A stretch of DNA of 64,000 nucleotides from Streptomyces sp. NBC_01750 (lineage in GTDB: Bacteria > Actinomycetota > Actinomycetes > Streptomycetales > Streptomycetaceae). Location: contig NZ_CP109137.1 in NCBI RefSeq assembly GCF_035918095.1, positions 496,001 through 560,000 on the forward strand. Direction: 5' to 3'. The notes under the pieces were generated by a model. That model was given only the letters and a program-made list of their open reading frames with translations, did not search any database and had not been told where the DNA came from. Below, one piece after another: positions 27,178-35,748 of the stretch; position 1 is the stretch's first letter, and each line of letters begins with the position of its first letter. The position numbers and the translations under genes are program-made.

Positions 27178-27439
27178 AGGGAACGCGGGCGTTCATGGGG
27201 TGTGTTATCCGTATGGGTCCGTGCGGCCTTGTGGCATCCTGCCTTTACCGGCATCTCCCGCCCCCATCTTGGTGATCCAGTCGAGGAGTTGGCCGCTCCG
27301 TGGACCGCGCGCCGCGAGTCCGCGCTCCAGCACCGGCGAGGGCAGGAAGGGAAAGCGGCAATACCGGGTCTTCCAGCGAGAGTTCGCGGTCTCCCCCGGA
27401 GCCATCCGGCGGTGAGGTCCGACGCGGCTCGGCTTCAGG

Positions 27440-28330
27440 TCAGCTGCCGGTGAGCATGCCGGTGCGGAGCTTGGTCAGAGTGCGAGTCAGGAGCCGGGAC
27501 ACGTGCATCTGGGAAACACCCAGTTCGGCACCGATCTGAGACTGGGTCATTTCCTGGCCGAAGCGCATCTCGACAATGTGGCGCTCCCGGTCGTCGAGCC
27601 GTTCCAGGAGCGGGGCCAGGGCGTGGAGGTCTTCCACGAGGTCCATGGCGGGGTCGCAGTCGCCAAGGCTCTCGGCATAGGTGAGGCCGCCGTCGGATCC
27701 GTCGGCGTTCCCACTGCTGGGGGTGTCGAGGGACCCGGCCATGTAGCCGTTGGCGGCCACCAGGCCCTCGATGACCTCATCGTCGTTCAGCTCGAGGTAC
27801 TCGGCCAGCTCGTGAACGGTGGGCTGACGGTCCAGGGCTACTGCCAGCTGCTCTTTCGCCTTGGCCAGTTCGACGCGGAGTTCCTGCAGACGGCGGGGAA
27901 CGTGGACGGCCCAACTGGTATCGCGGAAGAACCGCTTGATCTCGCCGACGATGCAGGGGATGGCGAAGGAGGTGAACTCGACTTCGCGTGACAGGTCGAA
28001 GCGGTCGATGGCCTTGATGAGGCCGATCGTGCCGACCTGGATGATGTCCTCCATCTCGCCGCTGCCTCGGTTGCGGAACCTGCTCGCAGCGAAGCGGACC
28101 AGGCTCTGGTTCATCTCGATGAGGGTGTTGCGGGTGTACTGGTGCTCGCGCGTGCCTTCCTCGAGGACCTGGAGCCGGTCGAAGAACAGCTTGGACAGGA
28201 CCCGCGCATCCTTGGGCGCCACCTTGCCTGCTTCTTCGATCCATGGCAGGTCACCCACGAGCCGCTCGGCATGCGCCGCCGATGCCGCCTGCTTCAGCGC
28301 TACGGACGTTCCCTGTGCCTGTATCGACAT
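27440..28330 (-). CDS. SigB/SigF-type alternative RNA polymerase sigma factor
   Basis: 296 residues from ATG 28330; the frame is open upstream but family similarity begins after this point. Region 2 spans about 70-140 (LIEMNQSLVRFAASRFRNRG, IIQVGTIGLIKAIDRFD, CIVGEIKRFFRDTSWAVHVP), region 3 about 145-200, and region 4 about 235-290 with the HTH MTQSQIGAELGVSQMHVSRL. All DNA-binding regions are intact. Such sigma factors act in stress response or development and are held by anti-sigma factors; no RsbW or RsbV-like gene is next to it. Confidence 0.92.
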   Translation of the reverse strand: MSIQAQGTSVALKQAASAAHAERLVGDLPWIEEAGKVAPKDARVLSKLFFDRLQVLEEGTREHQYTRNTLIEMNQSLVRFAASRFRNRGSGEMEDIIQVGTIGLIKAIDRFDLSREVEFTSFAIPCIVGEIKRFFRDTSWAVHVPRRLQELRVELAKAKEQLAVALDRQPTVHELAEYLELNDDEVIEGLVAANGYMAGSLDTPSSGNADGSDGGLTYAESLGDCDPAMDLVEDLHALAPLLERLDDRERHIVEMRFGQEMTQSQIGAELGVSQMHVSRLLTRTLTKLRTGMLTGS

Positions 28331-28461
28331 CGTCACGTCGCCACCAATGCTCGTTTGACTGACAAACGGCGCCTGCCCCCGAAGTCCGCAGCCAACCCTC
28401 TTCTCAGGGAACCGCGCCTTGACCTCCAAGAACTTCGACAACAGGCGATCTCAGCCGACTG

Positions 28462-29319
28462 CTATGCCGGGGTGTTGTCCTCGGTCATGGCCTGGGTGCC
28501 GATGACGCCGAGGAGCTTGAGCCGGTCGGCGGCATCGCTGCCGGGGGCGGCGGTGTAGGTGACGATGCGCAGATCGCTGCCCGCGGCTATGAGTACGTCG
28601 CAGTCCAGGGTAAGCGTTCCGACATCGGGATGGTGGATGGTCTTGGTGTCCGACTCGTGGACGCCCACGATTCCCGTCTCCCACAGGTGCGCGAAGTCGG
28701 TGCTGACCCCCCGCAGGTCCTTGATCAGGGAGCGCAGAGCGGCATCGGCGGGGTAGCTGGCGGTCGCCGCCCTGAGATCAGCGACCACGGCGGCTTCGAA
28801 GCGGGCCTGCTGCTCGGGGGTGTGGCTGACCCGGCCGGGCAGGCCGGTGAAATGGCGCCACACAATGTTGCGCTCGCGTCCGCGCAGCGCCGACGGGACC
28901 CCGAACAGGGCGGCCCACAACGGGTTCCACAGGATCAGGTTCCAGGCGGCGTCGTGCACGCTCAGCGGTGCGCCATCCAACTGGTCGAGCAGCCGCCGGA
29001 CACCGGGTGGGATATGCGCCGACAGCTGTCCGGGGCCGGGAGCCGGCTGGCCCGCGAGGAGGAAGAGGTACTCACGCTCGGCCGCCGACAGCCGCAGAGC
29101 GCGGGCCAGCGCGGACAGGACCTGCGGAGAGGGGGAAGTCGCCCGGCCCTGTTCCAGGCGGACGATGTAGTCCACCGACAGACCGGCGAGCTGGGCCAGC
29201 TCCTCACGCCTCAGTCCGGCGGCCCGCCGAACCTCGCTGACGGGCAGTCCGATCGCCGCGGGGGCCATGCGGTCACGCCAGCCGCGCAGGGCACCGCCCA
29301 GTTCGTTGGATTCGCTCAC
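28462..29319 (-). CDS. MmyB-type helix-turn-helix transcriptional regulator
   Basis: 285 residues from GTG 29319. The XRE HTH occupies about 25-85 (AGLRREELAQLAGLSVDYIV then RLEQGR), and the rest is the MmyB-like ligand-binding domain (HDAAWNLILWNPLWAALFGV, RNIVWRHFTG, HHPDVGTLTLDCDVLI). These regulators commonly control a divergent SDR gene, as here, in response to a hydrophobic ligand. The 135-base gap to the SDR start holds the shared promoter region. Confidence 0.92.
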   Translation of the reverse strand: MSESNELGGALRGWRDRMAPAAIGLPVSEVRRAAGLRREELAQLAGLSVDYIVRLEQGRATSPSPQVLSALARALRLSAAEREYLFLLAGQPAPGPGQLSAHIPPGVRRLLDQLDGAPLSVHDAAWNLILWNPLWAALFGVPSALRGRERNIVWRHFTGLPGRVSHTPEQQARFEAAVVADLRAATASYPADAALRSLIKDLRGVSTDFAHLWETGIVGVHESDTKTIHHPDVGTLTLDCDVLIAAGSDLRIVTYTAAPGSDAADRLKLLGVIGTQAMTEDNTPA

Positions 29320-29354
29320 ACCCCTAGTATCCGGCCGCCGCGCCCGTACAGCCT

Positions 29355-29390
29355 GGTACTGCCAGTCCATAGGCAACGGCGGGTACTGCC
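29355..29390. promoter_or_regulatory. Direct repeat in the divergent MmyB/SDR promoter region
   Basis: GGTACTGCC occurs twice, at 29355-29363 and 29382-29390, spaced 27 bases start to start, in the gap between the two divergent starts. It may be the regulator's binding site; this is inference from position and repetition only. Confidence 0.35.
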
Positions 29391-29454
29391 TGTTCGTCCG
29401 CGCTACGACGAGGGTGGAGGCATCACCCACCCGCCGAATCACCGGAGCGAACGC

Positions 29455-30150
29455 ATGACCACCACGCTGATCACCGGAGCGAACAAGGGCCTTGGCTTCG
29501 AGACGGCCCGTCGCTTGATCGAGGCCGGACACACCGTCTACGTCGGGGCACGCGATGCCCGGCGCGGTCGGGAGGCCGCCGCCATTCTCGGTGCCCGCTC
29601 TGTCCAGATCGATGTCACCGACGAGGACTCGATCAAGGCCGCCGTCGAATTCGTCCGCGAGGACGCCGGCCATCTCGACGTCCTCGTCAACAACGCCGGG
29701 ATCGTCGGCGCGGGCAAGCCGGTCGGCGAAGTAACCGGGTCCGACATGCAGACCACCTACGACACCAATGTCTTCGGCGTCGTGCGTGTCACGCACGCCT
29801 TCCTGCCCCTTCTGCAGGCCGGCGGGGCCCCGGTCGTCGTCAATGTCAGCAGCGGCCTGGGCTCGCTGGCGGCGACGGCCGACCCCAACCGCGTCGAGTT
29901 CCATGTGAGGGCGCTGGACTACAACTCCTCCAAGACCGCCCTGATCATGATCACCTCGCAGTACGCCAAGGCGTATCCCGCCATCAAGTTCAACGCCGTC
30001 GACCCCGGCTACACCGCCACCGACCTCAACGGCCACCGGGGCACCAATACCGTCGAAGAGGGCGCGGACATCATCGTCCGGATGGCTGTCATCGGCGCCG
30101 ACGGCCCGACCGGCGGCTTCTTCGACAGGACCGGCCCGGTTGTCTGGTAA
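29455..30150 (+). CDS. SDR family NAD(P)-dependent oxidoreductase
   Basis: 231 residues from ATG 29455. TLITGANKGLGFETARRL is the TGxxxGxG cofactor motif, VLVNNAGIV the NNAG motif, VNVSSGLGS and LDYNSSKTAL the catalytic Ser/Tyr/Lys. Length is that of a classical SDR. It is likely regulated by the divergent MmyB-type protein and shares a start region with it. The frameshifted SRPBCC gene follows 35 bases later. Confidence 0.92.
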   Translation: MTTTLITGANKGLGFETARRLIEAGHTVYVGARDARRGREAAAILGARSVQIDVTDEDSIKAAVEFVREDAGHLDVLVNNAGIVGAGKPVGEVTGSDMQTTYDTNVFGVVRVTHAFLPLLQAGGAPVVVNVSSGLGSLAATADPNRVEFHVRALDYNSSKTALIMITSQYAKAYPAIKFNAVDPGYTATDLNGHRGTNTVEEGADIIVRMAVIGADGPTGGFFDRTGPVVW

Positions 30151-30184
30151 CCCCAGGCCCACACCACGGAGGAAGAAGAAAATC

Positions 30185-30700
30185 ATGGCACCACGCCTGG
30201 TGGCAGTGACGGTGCAGGCAACCGCCTCCCCCCACCCGACAAACGGTCTTTCCCCTGGTGATGGACGTCGCACTGCCGCTGATCTTCACAGGCTTCGGTC
30301 CGCTGCCCGGCGTCACCGAGGTCCGGGAGCAGAGCGGGCCGTGGGATCACGTGGGTGCCAGCCGCGAGCCCGTCCTGTCCGACGGCACCACCGCCTTCGA
30401 GCGGATCACCGCCTGCTCCCCGCCGGACTCCTTCGCCTACGAGGTCAGCGGCTTCACCAACATCCTGGGCCGCTTCGTCCACGGGGCGGTCGGCTCGTGG
30501 GACCTCACCCGCGAAGACGACGCAGGAACCCGCATCGAGTGGACCTACGCCTTACGGCCCAAACGGTTGCGGACCCTGCCCGTCAGGCTCCTGATCGCAC
30601 CGTTCTGGCGGCTGTACATGCGCCGGGCGCTGGCCGCCACCATCCGCGAAGTGCACCGGCAGACAGGAGCCACCACGGCGCAACTCCGCGGTCTCGGGCC
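30185..30700 (+). pseudogene. SRPBCC family protein gene with an N-terminal frameshift
   Basis: ATG 30185 starts MAPRLVAVTVQATAS; after a run of six C at 30228-30233 the similarity moves to the next frame, QTVFPLVMDVALPLIFTGFG then PLPGVTEVREQSGPWDHVG, and on to RRALAATIREVHRQTGA. Joined, these make a full START-like domain of about 150 residues. One extra C in the run explains the break. The downstream frame also lacks a stop at the expected end and runs on antisense to the next gene, so the 3' end is damaged too. Translation could restart at ATG 30258 or 30261. Confidence 0.65.
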
Positions 30701-30890
30701 GGGCCCCGACGGGGACGGGCGCGGGGTGTTCGACCAGGCCGTGGTCCCGGATCGCGATCCTCGGGCTGCCGGCTGCCGGCTGCCACCGAGCGGGAGAAGT
30801 GCGGCAGGACGAAGGCGGGCAGCCGGCCGAGCAGGCCTGGCACGCCCGCCCCGGACCGATTCGGCGACTGCTCCCGGCACCACGCCCTCC

Positions 30891-32039
30891 TCAGGCGCCG
30901 GCCGCGTACCGCCAGAAGTCCCGCATCAGCTCAGGGAAGCTGGGCCCGCCCATCTGGAGCTGGCTGAGCATGATGGTGACCGCGCCGGTGGACGGTGTGA
31001 TGTGTGCTGTTGTTCCGGTGCCGCCGACCCAGCCGTAGCGTCCCGGCACGCTCCACGGTTCGACGGCCTCGACATCGACCGCGCCGCCGAGACCCCAGCC
31101 CATCCCTTCCAGGAACAGCCCGCCGGACTCACGCTCGGACGGGGTCAGGTGATTGGTGGTCATCTGCCGCACCGACTCGGGCGTGAGCAGCCGACGACCG
31201 CCGACCGTCCCTTCGGCGAGGAGCATCCGGCCGAAGGCGAGCCAGTCGTCGGCGGTCGAGACCAGACCGCCGGCGCCGGACGGGAACGCCGGCGGGCTGC
31301 TCCACTGCCCATCGGCGGCGTCGACCAGCTCGAGACTGCCCTCGGGATCGGTCCGGTAGTAGCCGGTGAACCGGTGGAGCTTGTCGGCAGGTACCGCGAA
31401 TGCGGTGTCGGCCATCCCGAGCGGCTCGAACAGCCGCTCGGCCAGGAACTCGGGCAGCGGTCGTCCCGTGACCCTGGCGATCAGCACGCCCTGAAGGTCG
31501 GAGCTGATGTTGTACAGCCAGCCCTCGCCAGGCTGGTGCAGCAGCGGAATGCGGGACAGCGCCGCCATCCACTCGTCCGGCGCGGGGACGGTCTGCGGCT
31601 GCGGAGGTCCCTGCTTCAGCTCGCTGAACAGCGGCGCGACCGCCGGCAGCGAGAAGTCGGACGGGAAGCCGTACCCGGCGCGGGAGCTGAGCAGATGGAA
31701 CACGGTGATCGGCCGGACCGCCGGGACCACGTCGTCCACCGGCGCGGCCGGCGTCCGGACGACGCTGGGTGACGCCAGCTCCGGCAGCCACTGCCCCACC
31801 GGGTCATCCAGCGCGATCCGGCCGTCCTCGACCAGCATCATGACGGCGGCGGCAACGACGGGTTTGGTGATCGACGCGATGCGGAAGATCGAATCCCTGG
31901 CCATCGGGGCCGTGCCCTCGACGTCGACAGCTCCCACGGCCTCCACCTCGACCCGGTCGCCGCGGGCCACCAGGCCCACCGCTCCTGGCACCGACCCCGT
32001 CCTGACGTGCTTCTCCAGAGTGTCGCGCAAACCGGCCAT
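30891..32039 (-). CDS. Beta-lactamase-fold serine hydrolase
   Basis: 382 residues. FRIASITKPVVAAAVM holds the SxxK motif (Ser56, Lys59); FHLLSSRAGYGFPSDF and PGEGWLYNISSDLQGVLIAR carry the class C-like Tyr region; GWVGGTGTTAHITP replaces the third KTG-type box with a GGTGT form common in esterase members. No signal peptide is present, so it acts in the cytoplasm, more likely an esterase or peptidase than a beta-lactamase. Confidence 0.9.
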   Translation of the reverse strand: MAGLRDTLEKHVRTGSVPGAVGLVARGDRVEVEAVGAVDVEGTAPMARDSIFRIASITKPVVAAAVMMLVEDGRIALDDPVGQWLPELASPSVVRTPAAPVDDVVPAVRPITVFHLLSSRAGYGFPSDFSLPAVAPLFSELKQGPPQPQTVPAPDEWMAALSRIPLLHQPGEGWLYNISSDLQGVLIARVTGRPLPEFLAERLFEPLGMADTAFAVPADKLHRFTGYYRTDPEGSLELVDAADGQWSSPPAFPSGAGGLVSTADDWLAFGRMLLAEGTVGGRRLLTPESVRQMTTNHLTPSERESGGLFLEGMGWGLGGAVDVEAVEPWSVPGRYGWVGGTGTTAHITPSTGAVTIMLSQLQMGGPSFPELMRDFWRYAAGA

Positions 32040-32369
32040 GGGTTCATCCTCTCAAGTGTGCGATCAGAAACTGGACTCCCGCCGCGCCACAGAATCATCG
32101 GGCCGGTGCCGTCGAATCCACGTTCAGCCGTCCCCATGACTCCCGGGGTGAACAGAGCCGGCACAACAACGGCGCCTGAACCACTCGTCCCGCCGAAACC
32201 ACCGCCAGCCTGGGAACCGTCGCCGTCGCCGCAATCCGCCCGTGGCTCGGACCGTGATCCGCCGAACAGGGGTTAGTCACCCTTACGGGTGGTATGGCGC
32301 ATAGCTGCGTAAATGATGGGGAGTGTGACCGTGCTCAGATCGATCACACCTCTCGGGGGGGCCGCCCGC
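32040..32369. other. Intergenic region, no supported gene
   Basis: 330 bases between divergent genes, carrying the promoter regions of the serine hydrolase and of the secreted-protein cluster. Slightly lower GC between 32270 and 32340. No palindrome recognised. Confidence 0.4.
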
Positions 32370-32750
32370 ATGCGCCAACTCATCACCGTCTCCGCTGCGT
32401 TCGCCACTGTCCTTGCCGCTGCTCTGGTGCCCGCCGCCCAGGCCGCGCCGGACGCCGACGCCGTGCCACCGGGACAGGTGTACTTCTGGCCCGAGCCCAA
32501 CCAGATGGGTTCGGGAGGAGCCTGGGCCTATACCCCGCCCGGCTACAGCGAGGCCGACCCCCGGGTCAAGCGGCACGCCTATTCATTCGACTCCCATGCC
32601 TCCGTCAGCGTTTACGCAATCAGCTACCAACCCGGCGGCAGCTGCCTCTACCGGGAGATCCGCCCGGACGACTATGACAACAACTGGACTGCCTGGGCGA
32701 CGAAGTTCGATGGCGTGAGTGACTCCACCATGGGGTGTGAGCAGGGCTGA
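32370..32750 (+). CDS. Secreted peptidase-inhibitor I36-like protein
   Basis: 126 residues from ATG 32370, with CTCGGGGGGG about nine bases upstream; an ATG at 32313 is possible but would disturb the signal. The Sec signal (MRQLITVSAAFATVLAAALV) ends at AQA/AP near residue 26. The mature part VYFWPEPNQMGSGGAWAYTP then SVYAISYQPGGSCLYREIRP resembles the crystallin-like I36/beta-gamma fold, with two cysteines. It starts a run of three exported proteins. Confidence 0.72.
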   Translation: MRQLITVSAAFATVLAAALVPAAQAAPDADAVPPGQVYFWPEPNQMGSGGAWAYTPPGYSEADPRVKRHAYSFDSHASVSVYAISYQPGGSCLYREIRPDDYDNNWTAWATKFDGVSDSTMGCEQG

Positions 32751-32757
32751 TCCGCAG

Positions 32758-33294
32758 ATGCGACTTCGTACACGGGTCGCCGGGCTGCTGGCTGCCCCCC
32801 TGCTCCTGACGGGCTGCCTTCTGACGGGCTGCACGGCCCCGGCTCCCCGCCCCGCCCCGGACGAGGTGATCAAGGCCGCCACCCAACGCCTCACCGACGC
32901 CTGCCTCATCCGCCAGGGCCTCACCCCGCCGCGCCCCGCGCAGAGCCCGCCGCCGGCCCTCGATCAACAGCGGGTCACCGCCGCGCTCTTCGGCGGGGGC
33001 CGGGCAGAGCTGTCCATCGCCCTGCCCACCGGCTACATCGTGCGGGCACACACCGATGGCTGCCTGGCCGCAGCTCAGCGGCGGCTCTACGGCGATCAGC
33101 GCCGCTGGTTCCGGGCGTCCGTGATCGTCAACAACCTCAAGCCCGAAGCCGCCCACACCCACCGCAGCCTCGCCGAGGTCCGCGTCCGGCACCGCGCCGA
33201 GATCGCCGACTGGCAGCGGCTGCGCGCACACGCCCTCGCCGGATCCACAGCCCTGTTCGACAACCACCCACCCAAGGGAGACCCACCACCATGA
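32758..33294 (+). CDS. Putative lipoprotein, unknown function
   Basis: 178 residues from ATG 32758, seven bases after the previous stop. RLRTRVAGLLAAPLLLTGCL contains a lipobox (LTGC), with a second LTGC seven residues on, so one of two cysteines would be lipidated. The rest (IKAATQRLTDACLIRQGLTP, RFRASVIVNNLKPEA-like middle, HRAEIADWQRLRAHAL) is helical and unrecognised. Its stop overlaps the next start as ATGA, so it is co-translated with the I36 protein. Confidence 0.72.
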   Translation: MRLRTRVAGLLAAPLLLTGCLLTGCTAPAPRPAPDEVIKAATQRLTDACLIRQGLTPPRPAQSPPPALDQQRVTAALFGGGRAELSIALPTGYIVRAHTDGCLAAAQRRLYGDQRRWFRASVIVNNLKPEAAHTHRSLAEVRVRHRAEIADWQRLRAHALAGSTALFDNHPPKGDPPP

Positions 33295-33662
33295 AACCCT
33301 TCACCGTTCTCCTCGCGGCCACCCTGATTTCCGCCGGCGCCGTTCTGGGCACCTCGGCCAGCGCCCAGGCGGCGCCCTGCCGCAGCGGCTACTTCTGCGT
33401 CTGGACGGACGCGAACTTCGAGGGTCTGAAGATCGAGCACGGCGGCGACGACCACTGGTGGGAGGGCGACATGTTCAAGCACGACTCCTCGTGGGCGAAC
33501 CACGGCATCTCCGGGCCGAATGTCCCCGACCACGTCAAGGTGTACCAAGGCCGCGAGCTGCTGGGACGGGTAACCCTCTGCCTGGCTCCCGGGCAGGAGG
33601 TCGGCTACGACTCGGGCGCGAACGACCAGGGCGGCTCCCACACCTGGTCCGTCGGCTGCTGA
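33291..33662 (+). CDS. Peptidase inhibitor family I36 protein, secreted
   Basis: 123 residues. Sec signal MKPFTVLLAATLISAGAVLG with cleavage at AQA/AP near residue 29. The mature domain CRSGYFCVWTDANFEGLKIE, then WANHGISGPNVPDHVKVYQG and SHTWSVGC is a clear I36 domain with four cysteines, as in the Streptomyces metalloprotease inhibitor SMPI. Start overlaps the lipoprotein gene. A terminator follows directly. Confidence 0.88.
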   Translation: MKPFTVLLAATLISAGAVLGTSASAQAAPCRSGYFCVWTDANFEGLKIEHGGDDHWWEGDMFKHDSSWANHGISGPNVPDHVKVYQGRELLGRVTLCLAPGQEVGYDSGANDQGGSHTWSVGC

Positions 33663-33674
33663 GGCCGATACTTC

Positions 33675-33703
33675 GGGTGCCGCCGGGTAGTTGGGCGGCA
33701 CCC
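33675..33703 (+). terminator. Hairpin terminator after the I36 gene
   Basis: GGGTGCCGCC and its exact complement GGCGGCACCC around a nine-base loop, 12 bases after the stop of the last gene of the secreted-protein run. Confidence 0.8.
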
Positions 33704-34267
33704 TCGCACGTCGGCTCCTTGTCTACGTATCGGGTGGCGTCGCCGACCAGTTCCGACACCAGACCCCGCCGCCGACCAGAACTGGCAGCGACTCTGACGG
33801 CGCTGACCGGCGGTCAGCGGCGCCGGGACGAGCGCCCTGCCTACCCGTCAGCATCCGGCGGCGGTCACGGAGCATGGCCACTTCCGCTCTTCACGCGGAG
33901 GTGCCGTGTGGGGCCTGCACGGCGATTGCGGCGTCGACAGTGGGGTGGACAGCCGGCAGCCGTCACCTCTTCCCTGTGAGGCACCCGTCGGCAGGCCGAT
34001 GCCTCCCGCACTCTCTCCAGGTCTTCGATCGTCAAATGCCTTCGTTTGTTGAAGATCCGCCACTCGAGATCGAGAAGACCGTCACGTCTTCACAACCCCG
34101 GCCTTCAACGAGTGTGCGGACACCTTTTGAGAAGCCGGCCACAACAGCCGCCAGTTCACGTCAAATGTGCCCAGCCCTCGGCAAAAGGACGACCAACGGG
34201 CAACGATGACCTCAGCCCAGCTCTCCTCCCGCATGTATCTGTATCCAACTCTGTTCGGAGGTAGTTC
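33704..34267. other. Intergenic region, no supported gene
   Basis: About 565 bases between the I36 cluster terminator and the AMIN-like gene. Frames on both strands are short or arginine-rich. The right 100 bases should contain the promoter of the next gene. Confidence 0.4.
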
Positions 34268-34831
34268 ATGCGACGGCTGACGATGGCCGCAGCGCTCGCC
34301 CTGGCGGGCATCACACTCATGGGCGCGGCCGGCCTGGCCGGCGCCGCGACCGGCCCGGCGCACATCGCTGCCGCCTGCTCGACCGTATGGGGCAGCGGCA
34401 ACAAGTCGGTCACGGAGTCGGACTACAAGACTCTGAAGAACATAAGGACCGGCCAGGACACCTGTTACGACCGGATGGTCTTCGACACCACCGGCCCGAC
34501 AGGCAAACTCGGGTATCACGTCGGATATGTCGACGAGTTCCACCAGGACGGCTCCGGCGAGCTCATCCCGGTCAGTGGTGGCGCCATCCTCCAGATCTTC
34601 GTCTCCGCACCCAGCTACGCCCCCGCGACCGGCGAGCAGACCTACCCGGGGAAGGCGGGACAGCCGCTGCCGGGGGTAAAGATCACCGGGTACAAAACAT
34701 TCAAGGACACCCGGTTCGGAGCGAGCTTCGAGGGACAGACCCAGATCGGCCTGGGTGTTCGCGCAAAGCTGCCGTTCCGGGTGCTCCAGTCCGGCGACAA
34801 GCTGATCGTTGACGTCGCACACACGTGGTAG
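34268..34831 (+). CDS. Secreted AMIN-like domain protein
   Basis: 187 residues; the ATG has GGAGG six bases upstream. Signal peptide RRLTMAAALALAGITLMGAA with cleavage near residue 27. The mature part, CYDRMVFDTTGPTGKLGYHV then GYVDEFHQDGSG, GGAILQIFVSAPSYAP, YKTFKDTRFGASFEGQTQIG and FRVLQSGDKLIVDVAH, fits the actinobacterial AMIN-like domain, a beta-sandwich thought to bind cell-wall material. Single-gene unit with its own terminator. Confidence 0.82.
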   Translation: MRRLTMAAALALAGITLMGAAGLAGAATGPAHIAAACSTVWGSGNKSVTESDYKTLKNIRTGQDTCYDRMVFDTTGPTGKLGYHVGYVDEFHQDGSGELIPVSGGAILQIFVSAPSYAPATGEQTYPGKAGQPLPGVKITGYKTFKDTRFGASFEGQTQIGLGVRAKLPFRVLQSGDKLIVDVAHTW

Positions 34832-34915
34832 CCGACAACAGCCAGGAATCTCCCGTCTGACGCCATGTCGGGTCGCGCACCCGCGCGTCCCGCACCGGCT
34901 GAGCGTGCGAGGGGC

Positions 34916-34952
34916 GGCGGGCTGCCGGGCTGGGGCCGGCAGGCAGCCCGCC
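34916..34952 (+). terminator. Hairpin terminator after the AMIN-like gene
   Basis: GGCGGGCTGCC and its exact complement GGCAGCCCGCC, 11 bases each, around a 15-base loop, about 85 bases beyond the stop. Confidence 0.7.
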
Positions 34953-35107
34953 CACTGCCTTCGCTACAGCGCCCCGTCGGCGATGGTGCCGAGCGGCAGG
35001 GCCGGAAGGAACCTGGGGCGGTCGCTCGTACCGCCCTCGACTGCGACGAAGGCGCGCTTGACCCACAAGGACCCGGTAGAGCGCGACCTCGGCGGGTGCG
35101 ATCACCG

Positions 35108-35257
35108 CCCCGGCCCGGCTCCAGAGTGGGCCCGAGCAGCGGTGAGTCGTGTCGGTTGGCGCCGTGGGAGACGATCCCGAGCGGCACTCCGGTCACATCG
35201 GAAGCCGCGGAGCGCTTCAGGCCCTGCTTGCTCCGGTCGACCGGGGAGCGTCGGGGC
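35108..35257 (-). pseudogene. Internal fragment of an IS5-type transposase
   Basis: The minus strand reads SPVDRSKQGLKRSAASDVTG then VPLGIVSHGANRHDSPLLGP and TLE. This matches the middle of IS5-family transposases (GPSPVDRRKxGLKR...GVPLG), around the second catalytic region. Both ends are missing. Left of it, another minus frame reads VKRAFVAVEGGTSDRPRFLP then ALPLGTIADGAL and a stop, possibly the tail of an unrelated lost gene. Confidence 0.65.
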
Positions 35258-35312
35258 GTTCTACTGCCCTCGGTGGCCCAATCGATTGACGCAACGTTGG
35301 GCCGGGCCAGGG

Positions 35313-35663
35313 CTAGGCAGTGTGCTCGACGTACTCGACGACGACTCCGCCGGGGTGTCGCACGATGGCGTTGCGGCCGGTCGGCACCTGGTTGGGGCCT
35401 GAGAGGATCTCTCCGCCACGCGTGTCCAGGAGTGCCTGCACCCCGTCCAAGTCGTCTACGAGCACGGTGCTCTGGACGTCCCGGAACGGGGCGAGGGCCT
35501 CGTCAGTGCCCGCGACCAGCAGGAAGCCGCCGATACTCGCCACCTCCACGTCGCCGTGGGCGAATCGCCTCCCGCTCTCCTGGCCTGTCAGGTCGCGCAG
35601 GGCCGGCAGCGCGCGGTCCAGGTCATCCACATACAGCCGAGCCAGCGTGGCCAGCGCCTTCAT
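35313..35663 (-). CDS. VOC (glyoxalase/bleomycin-resistance-like) family protein
   Basis: 116 residues; GGAGGGG lies just upstream of the ATG. The fold shows in KALATLARLYVDDLDRALPA, VEVASIGGFLLVAGTD, VQSTVLVDDLDGVQALLDTR and RHPGGVVVEYVEHTA, two beta-alpha-beta-beta-beta units. The C-terminal Glu in VVEYVE is a usual metal ligand. Role may be a dioxygenase, resistance or detoxification protein. Divergent to an ArsR regulator that probably represses it. Confidence 0.85.
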   Translation of the reverse strand: MKALATLARLYVDDLDRALPALRDLTGQESGRRFAHGDVEVASIGGFLLVAGTDEALAPFRDVQSTVLVDDLDGVQALLDTRGGEILSGPNQVPTGRNAIVRHPGGVVVEYVEHTA

Positions 35664-35681
35664 GCCACCCCTCCAAGATCA

Positions 35682-35706
35682 ATTCGATATTCCCGAACTA
35701 TTGAAT
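35682..35706. promoter_or_regulatory. Candidate ArsR operator between VOC and ArsR genes
   Basis: ATTCGATA at 35682-35689 and TATTGAAT at 35699-35706 form an inverted repeat with seven of eight matches and a nine-base spacer, in an AT-rich stretch between two divergent starts. Position and symmetry suit an ArsR dimer. Confidence 0.5.
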
Positions 35707-35748
35707 CGTTTGCCATACTAGGCACAGATCCCGAGGAGGAGGAAGCGG

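Noticed and set aside
30258..31772. Single 504-codon frame joining the SRPBCC domain to sequence beyond 30.7 kb
   Set aside because: Its second half is antisense to the serine hydrolase gene and has no protein-like features; only the first ~150 codons are real.
34701..35105. Minus-strand frame left of the IS5 fragment
   Set aside because: Arg-rich composition and no match to the missing part of an IS5 transposase; it overlaps a terminator hairpin.
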